Below are positions 17,056-24,369 of a stretch of 64,000 nt of DNA, one piece after another. The DNA lies in assembly GCF_003350475.1 (NCBI RefSeq), contig NZ_QQAV01000012.1:94524-158523 (forward strand), in the 5' to 3' direction. Made by a program: the position numbers and the translations under genes. Numbering within the stretch: the first letter of the stretch is position 1; each line of letters starts with the position of its first letter. Origin of the DNA: Pseudacidovorax intermedius (lineage in GTDB: Bacteria; Pseudomonadota; Gammaproteobacteria; Burkholderiales; Burkholderiaceae_C). A model generated the notes under the pieces. That model worked only from the letters and a program-made list of their open reading frames with translations. It was not told where the DNA came from and did no database searches.

Positions 17056-19808
17056 TCGAACGCCCCGGACAGGCCCACGCGGATGCCCACGCTGCCCTGC
17101 GTGTCGGCCGACACGCCGCCATTGACGCTCCAGCGGCCGTCGCCCGAGGTGCTGCGCAGGGACATGCCGAAGGCCGACTGCCCGCCGTAGTAGCCCATGC
17201 CGGCACCGTAGGTCACCTTGCCGGCCAGGTACGGCGCGGTCTCCATCGACATGGCCGCGGCGGTACCCGCAGACGCCTTGCGGGCCACCTGGTCGATGTT
17301 CTGCTTCAGCGACCCGGCGACGGCGTCGGTGTACGCATTGGCGCTGGCCACGCCGGCCTGCAGCTGGTTGAGGTTGACGGCATCCGTCCCCTTGACGCCC
17401 GGCGCCACGTTGGAGATGACGGTGCCCTGCGGCGCCTGCCCGTTGCCGAGCACCACCGACGAATAGTCGGTGCTGCCGTCGGCGCGGGTGGCGTAGGCGA
17501 CGCTGGACTGCTGCACCGAGCGCAGCTGGCGAACGTTGACGGCATCGGTGTCGGCGGTGCCGCCGGCCACGTTGGTGATCTGCCGCTCGGCGCCCGCGCT
17601 GCCCACCGACACCGCGCCCGCCGTCGAGGCGACGCGCACGCCGCTGAATGCCTCGCTCGCGCCGTTCATGCCGGCGCGGTCGGCCACTGCGCCCGCGCCC
17701 AGGGCCACGCCGCCGGTCGCGCTGGCCACCGCCGCGCCGCCGATGGCCACCGACTGGCCAGCCCCCGAGGTGGCGCCGGCGCCCAGGGCCACGCTGCTCG
17801 CGCCAGCCGACGCGGCATTCACGCCGATGGCGGTGGAAAACAGGCCCGCCGCGCCGTCGTTGTTGTAGTTGCCGCCGGGCGTGCCGCCATCGTTCACGCC
17901 CACGTAGTGCGTGCGGCTGGCCTCGGTCGCGGCGAGCCGGGCCACCAGGGCGCCGATCGCATCGTTGGTGGCATAGAGCTGGCTGCCGTTGACGGCATCG
18001 GTGCTGTCGGCGCTCAGGCGGCCGGCCGCGACGTTCTGGATCTGCCGCTCGCCGCCGACCTGGCCCACGCTGACGACGCCGGCCGCGGTGCCGCCCGCGA
18101 AGCTGTACTGCGTGCCATCGAGCACGGTCCCGGCCGTGGAGGTGGCGGCCCGGGTGGTGCTGCCATTGCCCAGCGCGACGCTGTTGGCCTCGGTCGCCTT
18201 GGCGCCGGACCCGAGGGCCGTCGACTGGTCGCCGGAGGCCTGCGCGCCGCTGCCCGCGGCCAGCGCGTCGGCGCCGGTGGCCGTGGGCGCCGCATATTGC
18301 GTGGCCGAGCCGCTGACCCAGCGCTCGGTGTTCACCCCCTGCACCGCGGCCTGCAGCTGGCCGAGGTTGACGGCATCGGTGGCCTTGACGCCGTTGCCCA
18401 CGTTGGCGATGGCCGCGCCGCCGGCATCGATGCCGCTGGCGGTCACGCTCGGCCCGCCCACGATCACCAGGCCCTGCGGCCCGAGGTTGACCGCGCTGCC
18501 CATCTGCAGGCCGGTGGCGCTCAGCACGTTGGTGCCGACCGTCACGCTGTCGAAATTCACGTCCCGGGCGGTGGAGACGCGCAGGCCGTTGGCCGTGCGC
18601 TCGACAGAGATGTTGGAGCCCTGGCTCACGTCCACCGTGTCACCGGCGGAGACCTTGCGGTCGTCGGCCGAATTGACGCTCAGCCGCCAGCCGGCGTCGG
18701 TGCTGGCCTTGACCGAGTCGATGGCCTGCTGCGCCGCATAGAGCTGGCTGCCGTTGACCGCGTCGGTGCTGGCGGCACTGACGCTGCCCGGCGCCAGGTG
18801 GATCAGCTGGCGCTCGGCGCCCGCAGCGCCGATGCTCGCCACCCCGCTCGCGGTGCCGGCATAGGCATAGTTGACGCCGCCCACCGTGCCGCCGGCGACC
18901 TGGGCGGCGGCACGGTCCTGGCTGTTGCGCCCCAGCACCACGCTGCCGGCCTGAGTGGCCATGGCATTGCTGCCGATGGCCACGGCATAGGCCCCGGTGG
19001 CCTGCGCGCGATTGCCCGCGGCGATGGCGCCGTCGGCACCGGCATTGCTGTCGCTGCCCAGCGCGATGGCGCCGGCATTCCCCATCGCGGCGGCCCGGGT
19101 GCCGATGGCCAGGCCGGCCGCGCCCCCCACGTTGGCCGACTGCCCCAGGGCGATGCCACTGGCCGCATTGGCCTGCGCCATGGAGCCCAGAGCCACGGAC
19201 CCATCCGCCGTGGCGCGCGAACTCTCGCCCGCGGCCAGGCTGCGCGCGCCCGCAGCGACCGACTGGTCACCCAGGGCCGACGCGCGCGCACCGGAGGCAT
19301 TGGCATAGCCACCCACCGCCACCGTGCCGGCAGCAGCAAAGCTGTTGGAGCCCACGGCCACGGCCGAGGCGGAGGCGCCGCCGCCGTTGGCACGGGCGTT
19401 CTCGCCGAAGGCCAGGTCGCCCCGGCCATTGGGACCCGTGCTGGCGCCGGCCCCCACCGCCACCGAGGCCTCGCCCGCCGAGGTGGCCTGGGCACCGACG
19501 GCCACCGCGTTCAGCGGCACCGCCTGCGCCTGCGCGCCGATGGCGACGCTGCCGATGGCCGTGGCGACGGGACCGTCGGCGCAGGCCCCCGCGGAGGTCG
19601 ACAGATTGACCGAAATTCCGGTGCTCGAACCGGAATTCTGGGCACCCTGGCAATTGGCCGCCGTCGCTGCCGAGACGCCGCCCGAGAAAAGGAAATAAAG
19701 GGCCGAGGCACCGGCGATCCGATGAAAAACCGGTCGACGACGCAAATGAAATGGAAGGGGCGCGGACAGGGGTTGCGAGACGCCTGCAAGCGGTTCCTGC
19801 GTTGTCAT
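17052..19808 (-). CDS. Trimeric autotransporter adhesin (YadA-like)
   Basis: A 918-residue outer-membrane adhesin predicted to form a trimer (type Vc secretion). It has an extended signal region of about 50 residues (HLRRRPVFHRIAGASALYFLFSGGVSAATA), two head regions rich in the YadA left-handed beta-roll repeat (SxAxGxxAxAxG, e.g. AIGSVAIGAQAQA), five neck motifs (TDAVNGSQLYA, TDAVNLGQLQ, TDAVNGSQLYAT, TDAVNVRQLR, TDAVNLNQLQ), a short stalk and a C-terminal YadA anchor (AMSMETAPYLAGKVTYGAGMGYYGGQSAFGMSLRSTSGDGRWSVNGGVSADTQGSVGIRVGLSGAFE). The ATG at 19808 is preceded by GCGGAGA. The anchor ends in Phe-Glu rather than the usual terminal aromatic residue. Confidence 0.92.
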   Translation of the reverse strand: MTTQEPLAGVSQPLSAPLPFHLRRRPVFHRIAGASALYFLFSGGVSAATAANCQGAQNSGSSTGISVNLSTSAGACADGPVATAIGSVAIGAQAQAVPLNAVAVGAQATSAGEASVAVGAGASTGPNGRGDLAFGENARANGGGASASAVAVGSNSFAAAGTVAVGGYANASGARASALGDQSVAAGARSLAAGESSRATADGSVALGSMAQANAASGIALGQSANVGGAAGLAIGTRAAAMGNAGAIALGSDSNAGADGAIAAGNRAQATGAYAVAIGSNAMATQAGSVVLGRNSQDRAAAQVAGGTVGGVNYAYAGTASGVASIGAAGAERQLIHLAPGSVSAASTDAVNGSQLYAAQQAIDSVKASTDAGWRLSVNSADDRKVSAGDTVDVSQGSNISVERTANGLRVSTARDVNFDSVTVGTNVLSATGLQMGSAVNLGPQGLVIVGGPSVTASGIDAGGAAIANVGNGVKATDAVNLGQLQAAVQGVNTERWVSGSATQYAAPTATGADALAAGSGAQASGDQSTALGSGAKATEANSVALGNGSTTRAATSTAGTVLDGTQYSFAGGTAAGVVSVGQVGGERQIQNVAAGRLSADSTDAVNGSQLYATNDAIGALVARLAATEASRTHYVGVNDGGTPGGNYNNDGAAGLFSTAIGVNAASAGASSVALGAGATSGAGQSVAIGGAAVASATGGVALGAGAVADRAGMNGASEAFSGVRVASTAGAVSVGSAGAERQITNVAGGTADTDAVNVRQLRSVQQSSVAYATRADGSTDYSSVVLGNGQAPQGTVISNVAPGVKGTDAVNLNQLQAGVASANAYTDAVAGSLKQNIDQVARKASAGTAAAMSMETAPYLAGKVTYGAGMGYYGGQSAFGMSLRSTSGDGRWSVNGGVSADTQGSVGIRVGLSGAFE

Positions 19809-19829
19809 TTCAATGTGTCTCCGCAAAAA

Positions 19830-20342
19830 ACTGCCTTTGCAAAATAGCCAGGACTCGCTTCATGCTAGCGAGCGTCCCGCTGGAGACGAACGTCCAGATG
19901 CCCAGTTTTTGTTAACTAACTTACACATTCAGGCCATCACTGCAACCGTTGCAAGTGTGGCAGGCGCCGCAGGGCCCCGAATTGGATGGGCGCCAATCAA
20001 TTCATCCGAACAGGCCCGGGCCCCGTAAATCGCAATACGCGCCGAATTCGCCCTCGTCCAAACGGAGGATTGACGCCGTCTTTTGCGACCTTGCGGCGTT
20101 TAACTGCGCAAAGCCAAGCCCAGCGATTCGAGAGCCACTGCAATCGCGCGTGCGCCCAAAGGTCGTTCACTCAATGCAGGGCCAGGGATGCTCTTCACGA
20201 ATGCGCGCGCCGTGGGCATCTGCGGACTCGGGCGATCTGCGTCGTTGCAAATGCTGCGCTTTGCGCCTCGCAGCTCATCCCGATCCGCAGCGCCCACTTG
20301 CCGCTCGATTCGTGAAGAGCATCCCTAGGGCAAACCCGCGCC
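19830..20342. other. Gene-poor gap of about 510 bp
   Basis: Between the start of the trimeric adhesin gene and the 3' end of the aspartic protease gene. Its left part (about 19900-19940) is AT-richer, with overlapping GTTAACTAACTTACA-like sequence that could belong to the adhesin promoter. Its right part holds the 143-bp palindromic repeat. The short open frames inside do not look coding. Confidence 0.7.
20184..20326. repeat. Long palindromic repeat element, copy 1 (143 bp)
   Basis: Bounded by perfect 19-bp inverted ends (AGGGATGCTCTTCACGAAT at 20184-20202 and its complement at 20308-20326), with a second inner dyad (GTGGGC...GCGCCCAC). A second copy with over 90 percent identity by eye lies at 41201-41365. 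It starts 17 bp beyond the stop codon of the aspartic protease gene, so on the minus strand it would be transcribed as a long hairpin after that gene. No reading frame is convincing. It looks like a non-autonomous MITE or extended REP-type element. Confidence 0.85.
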
Positions 20343-21548
20343 TCACACCATTTCCCTGAGGATCAAGGTGCGCGGCCCCGCCGATGTCAGCAGTCGCACT
20401 GGGCTGCCCGGAGCCGCACGCAAGGCCGTGCGAAGCGCCCAGCCTTGCGCCGAGCCGATGGGCAGGCCGTTGACCTCTCGCAGCACGTCACCGACCCGCA
20501 GCCCCGCCGCCGCCGCCGGCCCATCGGCCAGGACTTCGGCCACCTGCAGCACCTGGCCCGTGTCACGCCAGATGAAGCCAGCGCGCGGGCCCGGGAATGC
20601 CTCGCCGAAGGCGGCATTGGGCGTCAGGGCCAGCCGGCCCTCCGATGCCGCCAGCCCCAGGTCGAAGCGCCGCAGCACCTCACCGCCGATGTTGCCGAGC
20701 CAGGCGTCAGTGGCGAACAGCCCTGCTCGGGCCAGCGAAAGCTCGACCACGGGACGCTGGAGCAGGTGCCCGCCCAATCGCAGCGCTTGCGCACGTACGC
20801 AATCGGCGTGATCGACGCCGCCGGTTGTCACGCCGGTCGCCATACGCACGCCCGGGCCCCAGCGTGTGCGCAGCGCCAGCCGCTGCACGGCGGGTGCGAA
20901 CAGCGTGACAGCCTGGCCTGCGCCCGTGTCGATGGAAAACCAGCCGGCGATGCCATCCACCTCGGCTTCGACCAGCAGCTTGCCCGACGCATGGCGCCGC
21001 AGCGGCAGCAGAGGGCCGGGGCCGAGCAGTTGGCGCACCCCCTGCCACGCGGTGGCCGCCACCCCGTCGAGAAGGCCTTCGGCATAGCGGATGCGGATGG
21101 CACAGGCCCGCAGGAAGTCGGCGCCGAGCACGCCGTCCCAGGGAAACTCACGGGGGAACGCGGTGACATAGACAGGCTGCTCACGGCCCACGGCCCCGCC
21201 CACCGCAAAGTGCGGGACAACGGCGCGGCGGATCTCCCCGGAGGGCCCGCTGCCGCCGGAGCCGGGCACCACGCCATCCGAGAGCGCCAGTCCGAGCAAG
21301 CGCGCCAGCCGCACATCCAGCACGGTCGCATCGGCACCTGTGTCCAGCACCAGCGCGGCGTCATGCCCTTGCAGGCGTGCCGTGACGATGGGATAGGGAT
21401 CCTCGATCCGCAACGGCACCTGCCAGAGGTCCGATGCGGCGGGAAGCACCATCGCGCTGCGACCGCCGCAAGCGCCGAGGCAAGCCGCACCCGTCACGCT
21501 GGCCAGCCGCTGAACAAACTGCCTTCGCTCGGTAGATAATTGCTGCAT
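20343..21548 (-). CDS. Retropepsin-like aspartic protease with C-terminal PDZ domain, Tat lipoprotein
   Basis: A 401-residue protein with a twin-arginine-type N terminus (RRQFVQRLASVTGAACLGAC) ending in a lipobox cysteine, so probably exported folded and lipid-anchored. Two retropepsin-like lobes follow: ALVLDTGADATVLD (about residues 65-78) and GWFSIDTGAGQAVTLF (about 205-220), each with the DTG catalytic motif, plus GVLGADFL and GNIGGEVL strands. The last about 90 residues form a PDZ domain (QVAEVLADGPAAAAGLRVGDVLREVNGLPIGS). Single-chain proteins with two DTG lobes and PDZ occur in bacteria but their substrates are mostly unknown. It is divergent from the DUF2975 gene. Confidence 0.85.
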   Translation of the reverse strand: MQQLSTERRQFVQRLASVTGAACLGACGGRSAMVLPAASDLWQVPLRIEDPYPIVTARLQGHDAALVLDTGADATVLDVRLARLLGLALSDGVVPGSGGSGPSGEIRRAVVPHFAVGGAVGREQPVYVTAFPREFPWDGVLGADFLRACAIRIRYAEGLLDGVAATAWQGVRQLLGPGPLLPLRRHASGKLLVEAEVDGIAGWFSIDTGAGQAVTLFAPAVQRLALRTRWGPGVRMATGVTTGGVDHADCVRAQALRLGGHLLQRPVVELSLARAGLFATDAWLGNIGGEVLRRFDLGLAASEGRLALTPNAAFGEAFPGPRAGFIWRDTGQVLQVAEVLADGPAAAAGLRVGDVLREVNGLPIGSAQGWALRTALRAAPGSPVRLLTSAGPRTLILREMV

Positions 21549-21560
21549 AACAAATATAAA

Positions 21561-21577
21561 TTTCTGTTTTACAGAAA
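21561..21577. promoter_or_regulatory. Palindrome TTTCTGT-TTT-ACAGAAA in a divergent promoter region
   Basis: A 17-bp sequence with perfect 7-bp arms in an AT-rich stretch between the divergent protease gene (start 21548) and the DUF2975 gene (start 21625). It looks like a regulator binding site; the XRE-type protein encoded 640 bp away is one possible binder (inference). It could alternatively be part of the -10/-35 region. Confidence 0.5.
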
Positions 21578-21624
21578 ATTATGTGATTGAAGTCGGCCTG
21601 TCAAGCGCCGAAAAGGACTCCTGC

Positions 21625-22191
21625 ATGCACCCCCTGCCGCCCTCTCCTGGCCCCACTCGGCCTCGCTCGACCCGACGCGCCGTCCTGCTCGGAGGGTGTG
21701 CGCTGCTGGCGAGCGTGCTGTTGCCGCTGGCGACGGCCGTGGCGCTCTGGCGCACGCCGGCCGCTCAGTGGCTCGCGCAGGTTCAGCCCACAGCGCATCA
21801 CCTGACAGGGGCCGCAGCCACGTTGCATTGGTCTGTCTGGGCGGTGGTGGCTTTTCTGGCCATGGCGCCGGTGCTGGTGATGGGCGCAGCCCTGTACTGG
21901 GCAGGCCTCGGCCTGATGCGCCTTGCAGACGCCAAGGCGCTGTCTCGGACGCTGGTGCTCCAACTGCGACGTTTCGCCGCGTGCACGCTGGCCGCGGCGG
22001 TGCTGGGTACGCTGTGCCCGACCCTGATCCGTGGGGTGCTGTCCGGCGCGCTGGGCGGACCGCTTCAGCTGTCGCTGGGCGTGGATTCGCGCGAAATCGT
22101 CCTGTTGCTGTTTGCGGCCGTCACGTGGCAGCTCGCGGCTTTGCTCGACGAAGCCACGACCATCGCCGACGAATACGCGCAAATTGTCTGA
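21625..22191 (+). CDS. DUF2975-like four-helix membrane protein
   Basis: A 188-residue inner-membrane protein with four hydrophobic segments (about 17-40, 62-90, 105-130 and 145-165) and a short acidic C terminus (LLDEATTIADEYAQIV), a pattern typical of DUF2975. Such proteins are commonly encoded next to a small YozG/XRE-type DNA-binding protein, as here. The ATG at 21625 is preceded by AAAAGGACTCC. Function is unknown. Confidence 0.75.
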   Translation: MHPLPPSPGPTRPRSTRRAVLLGGCALLASVLLPLATAVALWRTPAAQWLAQVQPTAHHLTGAAATLHWSVWAVVAFLAMAPVLVMGAALYWAGLGLMRLADAKALSRTLVLQLRRFAACTLAAAVLGTLCPTLIRGVLSGALGGPLQLSLGVDSREIVLLLFAAVTWQLAALLDEATTIADEYAQIV

Positions 22192-22203
22192 TCCATCGCA
22201 ACC

Positions 22204-22440
22204 ATGCCCATCCACGTGACCCTGAGCGTCGTCCTTGCGCAGCGCAACGTACGCGCCAAGGACCTCGCCGCCTTCGTCGGTATCACGGAGGCCAACCTGT
22301 CACTCCTGCGGCGCGGCCATGTGAAGGGCATCCGCTTCGACACCCTTGAGCGCATCTGCGCCTATCTGCAGTGCCAGCCCGGCGATCTGCTGACCTACGC
22401 AGAGGATGCAACGGCGCCATCGGACGGGGGCGAAGAGTAG
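22204..22440 (+). CDS. Small XRE/YozG-type helix-turn-helix protein
   Basis: A 78-residue DNA-binding protein with one helix-turn-helix: VLAQRNVRAKDLAAFVGITEANLSLLRRGHVKGIRFDTLERICAYLQCQPGDLLTYAED. The whole protein is the domain plus an acidic tail. It follows the DUF2975 gene by 12 bp, the standard pairing for this family, and probably regulates the pair or a nearby target such as the palindrome at 21561-21577. Confidence 0.88.
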   Translation: MPIHVTLSVVLAQRNVRAKDLAAFVGITEANLSLLRRGHVKGIRFDTLERICAYLQCQPGDLLTYAEDATAPSDGGEE

Positions 22441-22579
22441 CCGTCCCCGCCCGCGGCCTCGGGGGGCTGTGTCGGTACGCCAGGTTCGGAACGTCGGGAG
22501 TGGCGCCGGGCCGATCCAGGTGTCCGCCTTCATGAAAGCCACGGCGTCGGCACGCCGGCGCGCGGGAATCCACGCGGCC

Positions 22580-23818
22580 TCAGGACGAGGCGGCGCAATC
22601 CTCGACCTTGAATTCCACGCGCCGGTCCAGCGCGTCGCTCGCGTCGTCGGCACCGGTGCCGACGATGTTCTCGCGGAAGCCCATGCCGGCCTCCTTGAGG
22701 CGCTTGGCCAGGCTGGGTGCCTCGGCGGCCAGGCGCATGCGCACCACGGTCGCGCGCTGCAGCGACAGCCGCTCGTTGACCGATTCCGAGCCGGTGCGGC
22801 TGGTGTGGCCCGTCACGAGCAGGCAGTTGTTGCTCATCTGCGCCGCCTGGCGGGCGATCTGGCGCAGCCACATCGGATAGACGCCGCTGATGCGCGAATC
22901 GTTCAGGAACTCCGTGGAGCCGGGCCGGAAGAGGAACTTCACGCTCAGCTTGCTGGCCTCCAGGCCCAGCTTGGCCAACTGGCCGAAGCTGCGCTCGGCG
23001 TCCGCAGTGCGGCCCAGCTGCATCTGCGTGAGGTACAGGCCGTTGTAGACACGCAGCTGCTGGCCGTCGGGCCGCTGGGCGGCGGCCTCGTAGCGCGTCA
23101 GCGCCTCCTGCCAGCGGCCGGCCGCGTAGGCGTCGATGGCCTCCTGCAGCACGGCGGTGGTGGGCAGGCGCTGCAGGTACAGCGCATCCGCCTGCTGGCC
23201 GGCGGGCGTCTGGCTGGTGCGGATGTAGCCGTCGACGGCGCGATCGCGGGTGCTGACCGGGCTGTCGCGGTAGAAGGCGGTGGGCCGGGTGTCCAGCTTC
23301 TCGTCGGCGATGCGCGCCACGGTCTGCGCGACCACGGTGCCGCTCTTGAGCTCGGTCAGCGCGAGGGCCAGCTGCCAGCGGCCGGCCGAGGCATCGGCCT
23401 GGCGGGTCAGCGTGCCGCTGAGGACGTACTGCGCCTGCTCCACGGCTTGGCTGTCGACCTGGTTGACGGTGAACTGGCTGAAGCGCTCCTGCATGCGCTG
23501 CACGATGCGCTGCTGGGCGGCCTGCGTCACTTCGGTCTGCTGGCCGGTGGTGCCGTCGAGCAACGGGTCGATGACGATGCGGCTCTTCTGCAGCCGCGAT
23601 TCGACGCGGGCCAGGAAGGCCGGCATCTTCTGCGTCTGCACCATCAGGTCGTCCACCGCCTGCTGCACGGCGCGGTCGAAGGGCATCACCTCGGTGGAGG
23701 CCACGGGCTTGTTGGCACAGGCCGCCAACAGGGTGCCGGCTGCCGCGATCAGCAGCAGCGCGCGCAGGCGCATCCAGGCACGGAGAACAACGGCGGCAAC
23801 GGCAGACGGATTCAACAT
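22580..23818 (-). CDS. OmpA-family outer membrane lipoprotein
   Basis: A 412-residue protein with a lipoprotein signal (MRLRALLLIAAAGTLLAAC, lipobox LAAC), a middle region resembling a curli/LpoB-type or FlgO-like domain that ends RIVIDPLLDGTTGQQTEVTQAAQQRIVQRM and YVLSGTLTRQ, a TPR-like stretch (YAAGRWQEALTRYEAAAQ), and a C-terminal OmpA domain (FRPGSTEFLN, LLVTGHTSRTGSESVNERLSLQRATVVRMRL, RRVEFKVED). It is probably outer-membrane anchored and peptidoglycan-binding. The ATG at 23818 follows CTGAGGAGCG and overlaps the end of the preceding gene, so translation is coupled. Confidence 0.85.
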   Translation of the reverse strand: MLNPSAVAAVVLRAWMRLRALLLIAAAGTLLAACANKPVASTEVMPFDRAVQQAVDDLMVQTQKMPAFLARVESRLQKSRIVIDPLLDGTTGQQTEVTQAAQQRIVQRMQERFSQFTVNQVDSQAVEQAQYVLSGTLTRQADASAGRWQLALALTELKSGTVVAQTVARIADEKLDTRPTAFYRDSPVSTRDRAVDGYIRTSQTPAGQQADALYLQRLPTTAVLQEAIDAYAAGRWQEALTRYEAAAQRPDGQQLRVYNGLYLTQMQLGRTADAERSFGQLAKLGLEASKLSVKFLFRPGSTEFLNDSRISGVYPMWLRQIARQAAQMSNNCLLVTGHTSRTGSESVNERLSLQRATVVRMRLAAEAPSLAKRLKEAGMGFRENIVGTGADDASDALDRRVEFKVEDCAASS

Positions 23819-24165
23819 TCGCTCCTCAGGTAGGCCATGTCCTGCGCCGACAGCGGTTCCCCCACCGCGGCGCGCATGTTGATGTCGATGCACCGGCGCG
23901 AGGCCGGCGGGCGTGGCGGCGGCTCGGGCGCCGCCGCCTCGGTGGACACGGGGGCGGCGGCCGGCGCGGGCCGGCTGCGCGCGGCCGGACGGGGCGCGGG
24001 CGGTGGCGCGGCCTCGGCAGGGGCCGGCGTCGGCGCCGGCCGCGGCAGGGCCAGGCAGGGCGTCGGGCACGGCGGCGGCGCATCGGCCGCCACCACGGGC
24101 ACAGCAGGTGCCAGCCATCCGCCCATGCCCAGCATCCACGCCCCTGCGAGCGCCGTCCCGCGCAT
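23812..24165 (-). CDS. Secreted Pro/Ala-rich small protein
   Basis: A 117-residue protein with a signal peptide (LAGAWMLGMGGWLAPAVPVVAA|DA), then a linker dominated by Pro and Ala, and a short conserved-looking C terminus with two cysteines (SRRCIDINMRAAVGEPLSAQDMAYLRSEC); a CPTPC pair occurs near the N terminus of the mature part. No family is recognised. It overlaps the OmpA-type lipoprotein gene by 7 bp, so the two probably work together in the envelope. The C-terminal 30 residues look like the functional piece on a flexible tether (inference). Confidence 0.6.
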   Translation of the reverse strand: MRGTALAGAWMLGMGGWLAPAVPVVAADAPPPCPTPCLALPRPAPTPAPAEAAPPPAPRPAARSRPAPAAAPVSTEAAAPEPPPRPPASRRCIDINMRAAVGEPLSAQDMAYLRSEC

Positions 24166-24369
24166 TCGCGCTCAACCCACGCGCACGCAGACGCCGGACG
24201 GCGTGGCAGGGCCCGCTGTCCGGCTGTCCAGGCGAGCCGTGTGGAACATCATCCCGAAGAATGTAGAGGAACTATGTCACGGCGAACGCTTGCCGAATGG
24301 CCGGTCCGCCGAATGGCATAGGCGCGGGGCCGGGTGGTGGAGCGCCCTGCCCCGCCCCTCGGCGGCCGA

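Noticed and set aside
17907..19847. A 646-codon plus-strand frame over the adhesin
   Set aside because: Shadow of the repetitive YadA-like gene; Gly/Ala/Arg/His bias, no motifs, no ribosome binding site.
20100..20297. Short open frame across palindromic repeat copy 1
   Set aside because: The same sequence appears in copy 2 with an insertion that changes the frame, and the element is a non-coding palindrome.
24166..24369. Possible gene in the 204-bp gap before the ZnuD-like receptor stop
   Set aside because: Only short frames without ribosome binding sites or recognisable composition are present; no clear terminator or operator was seen.
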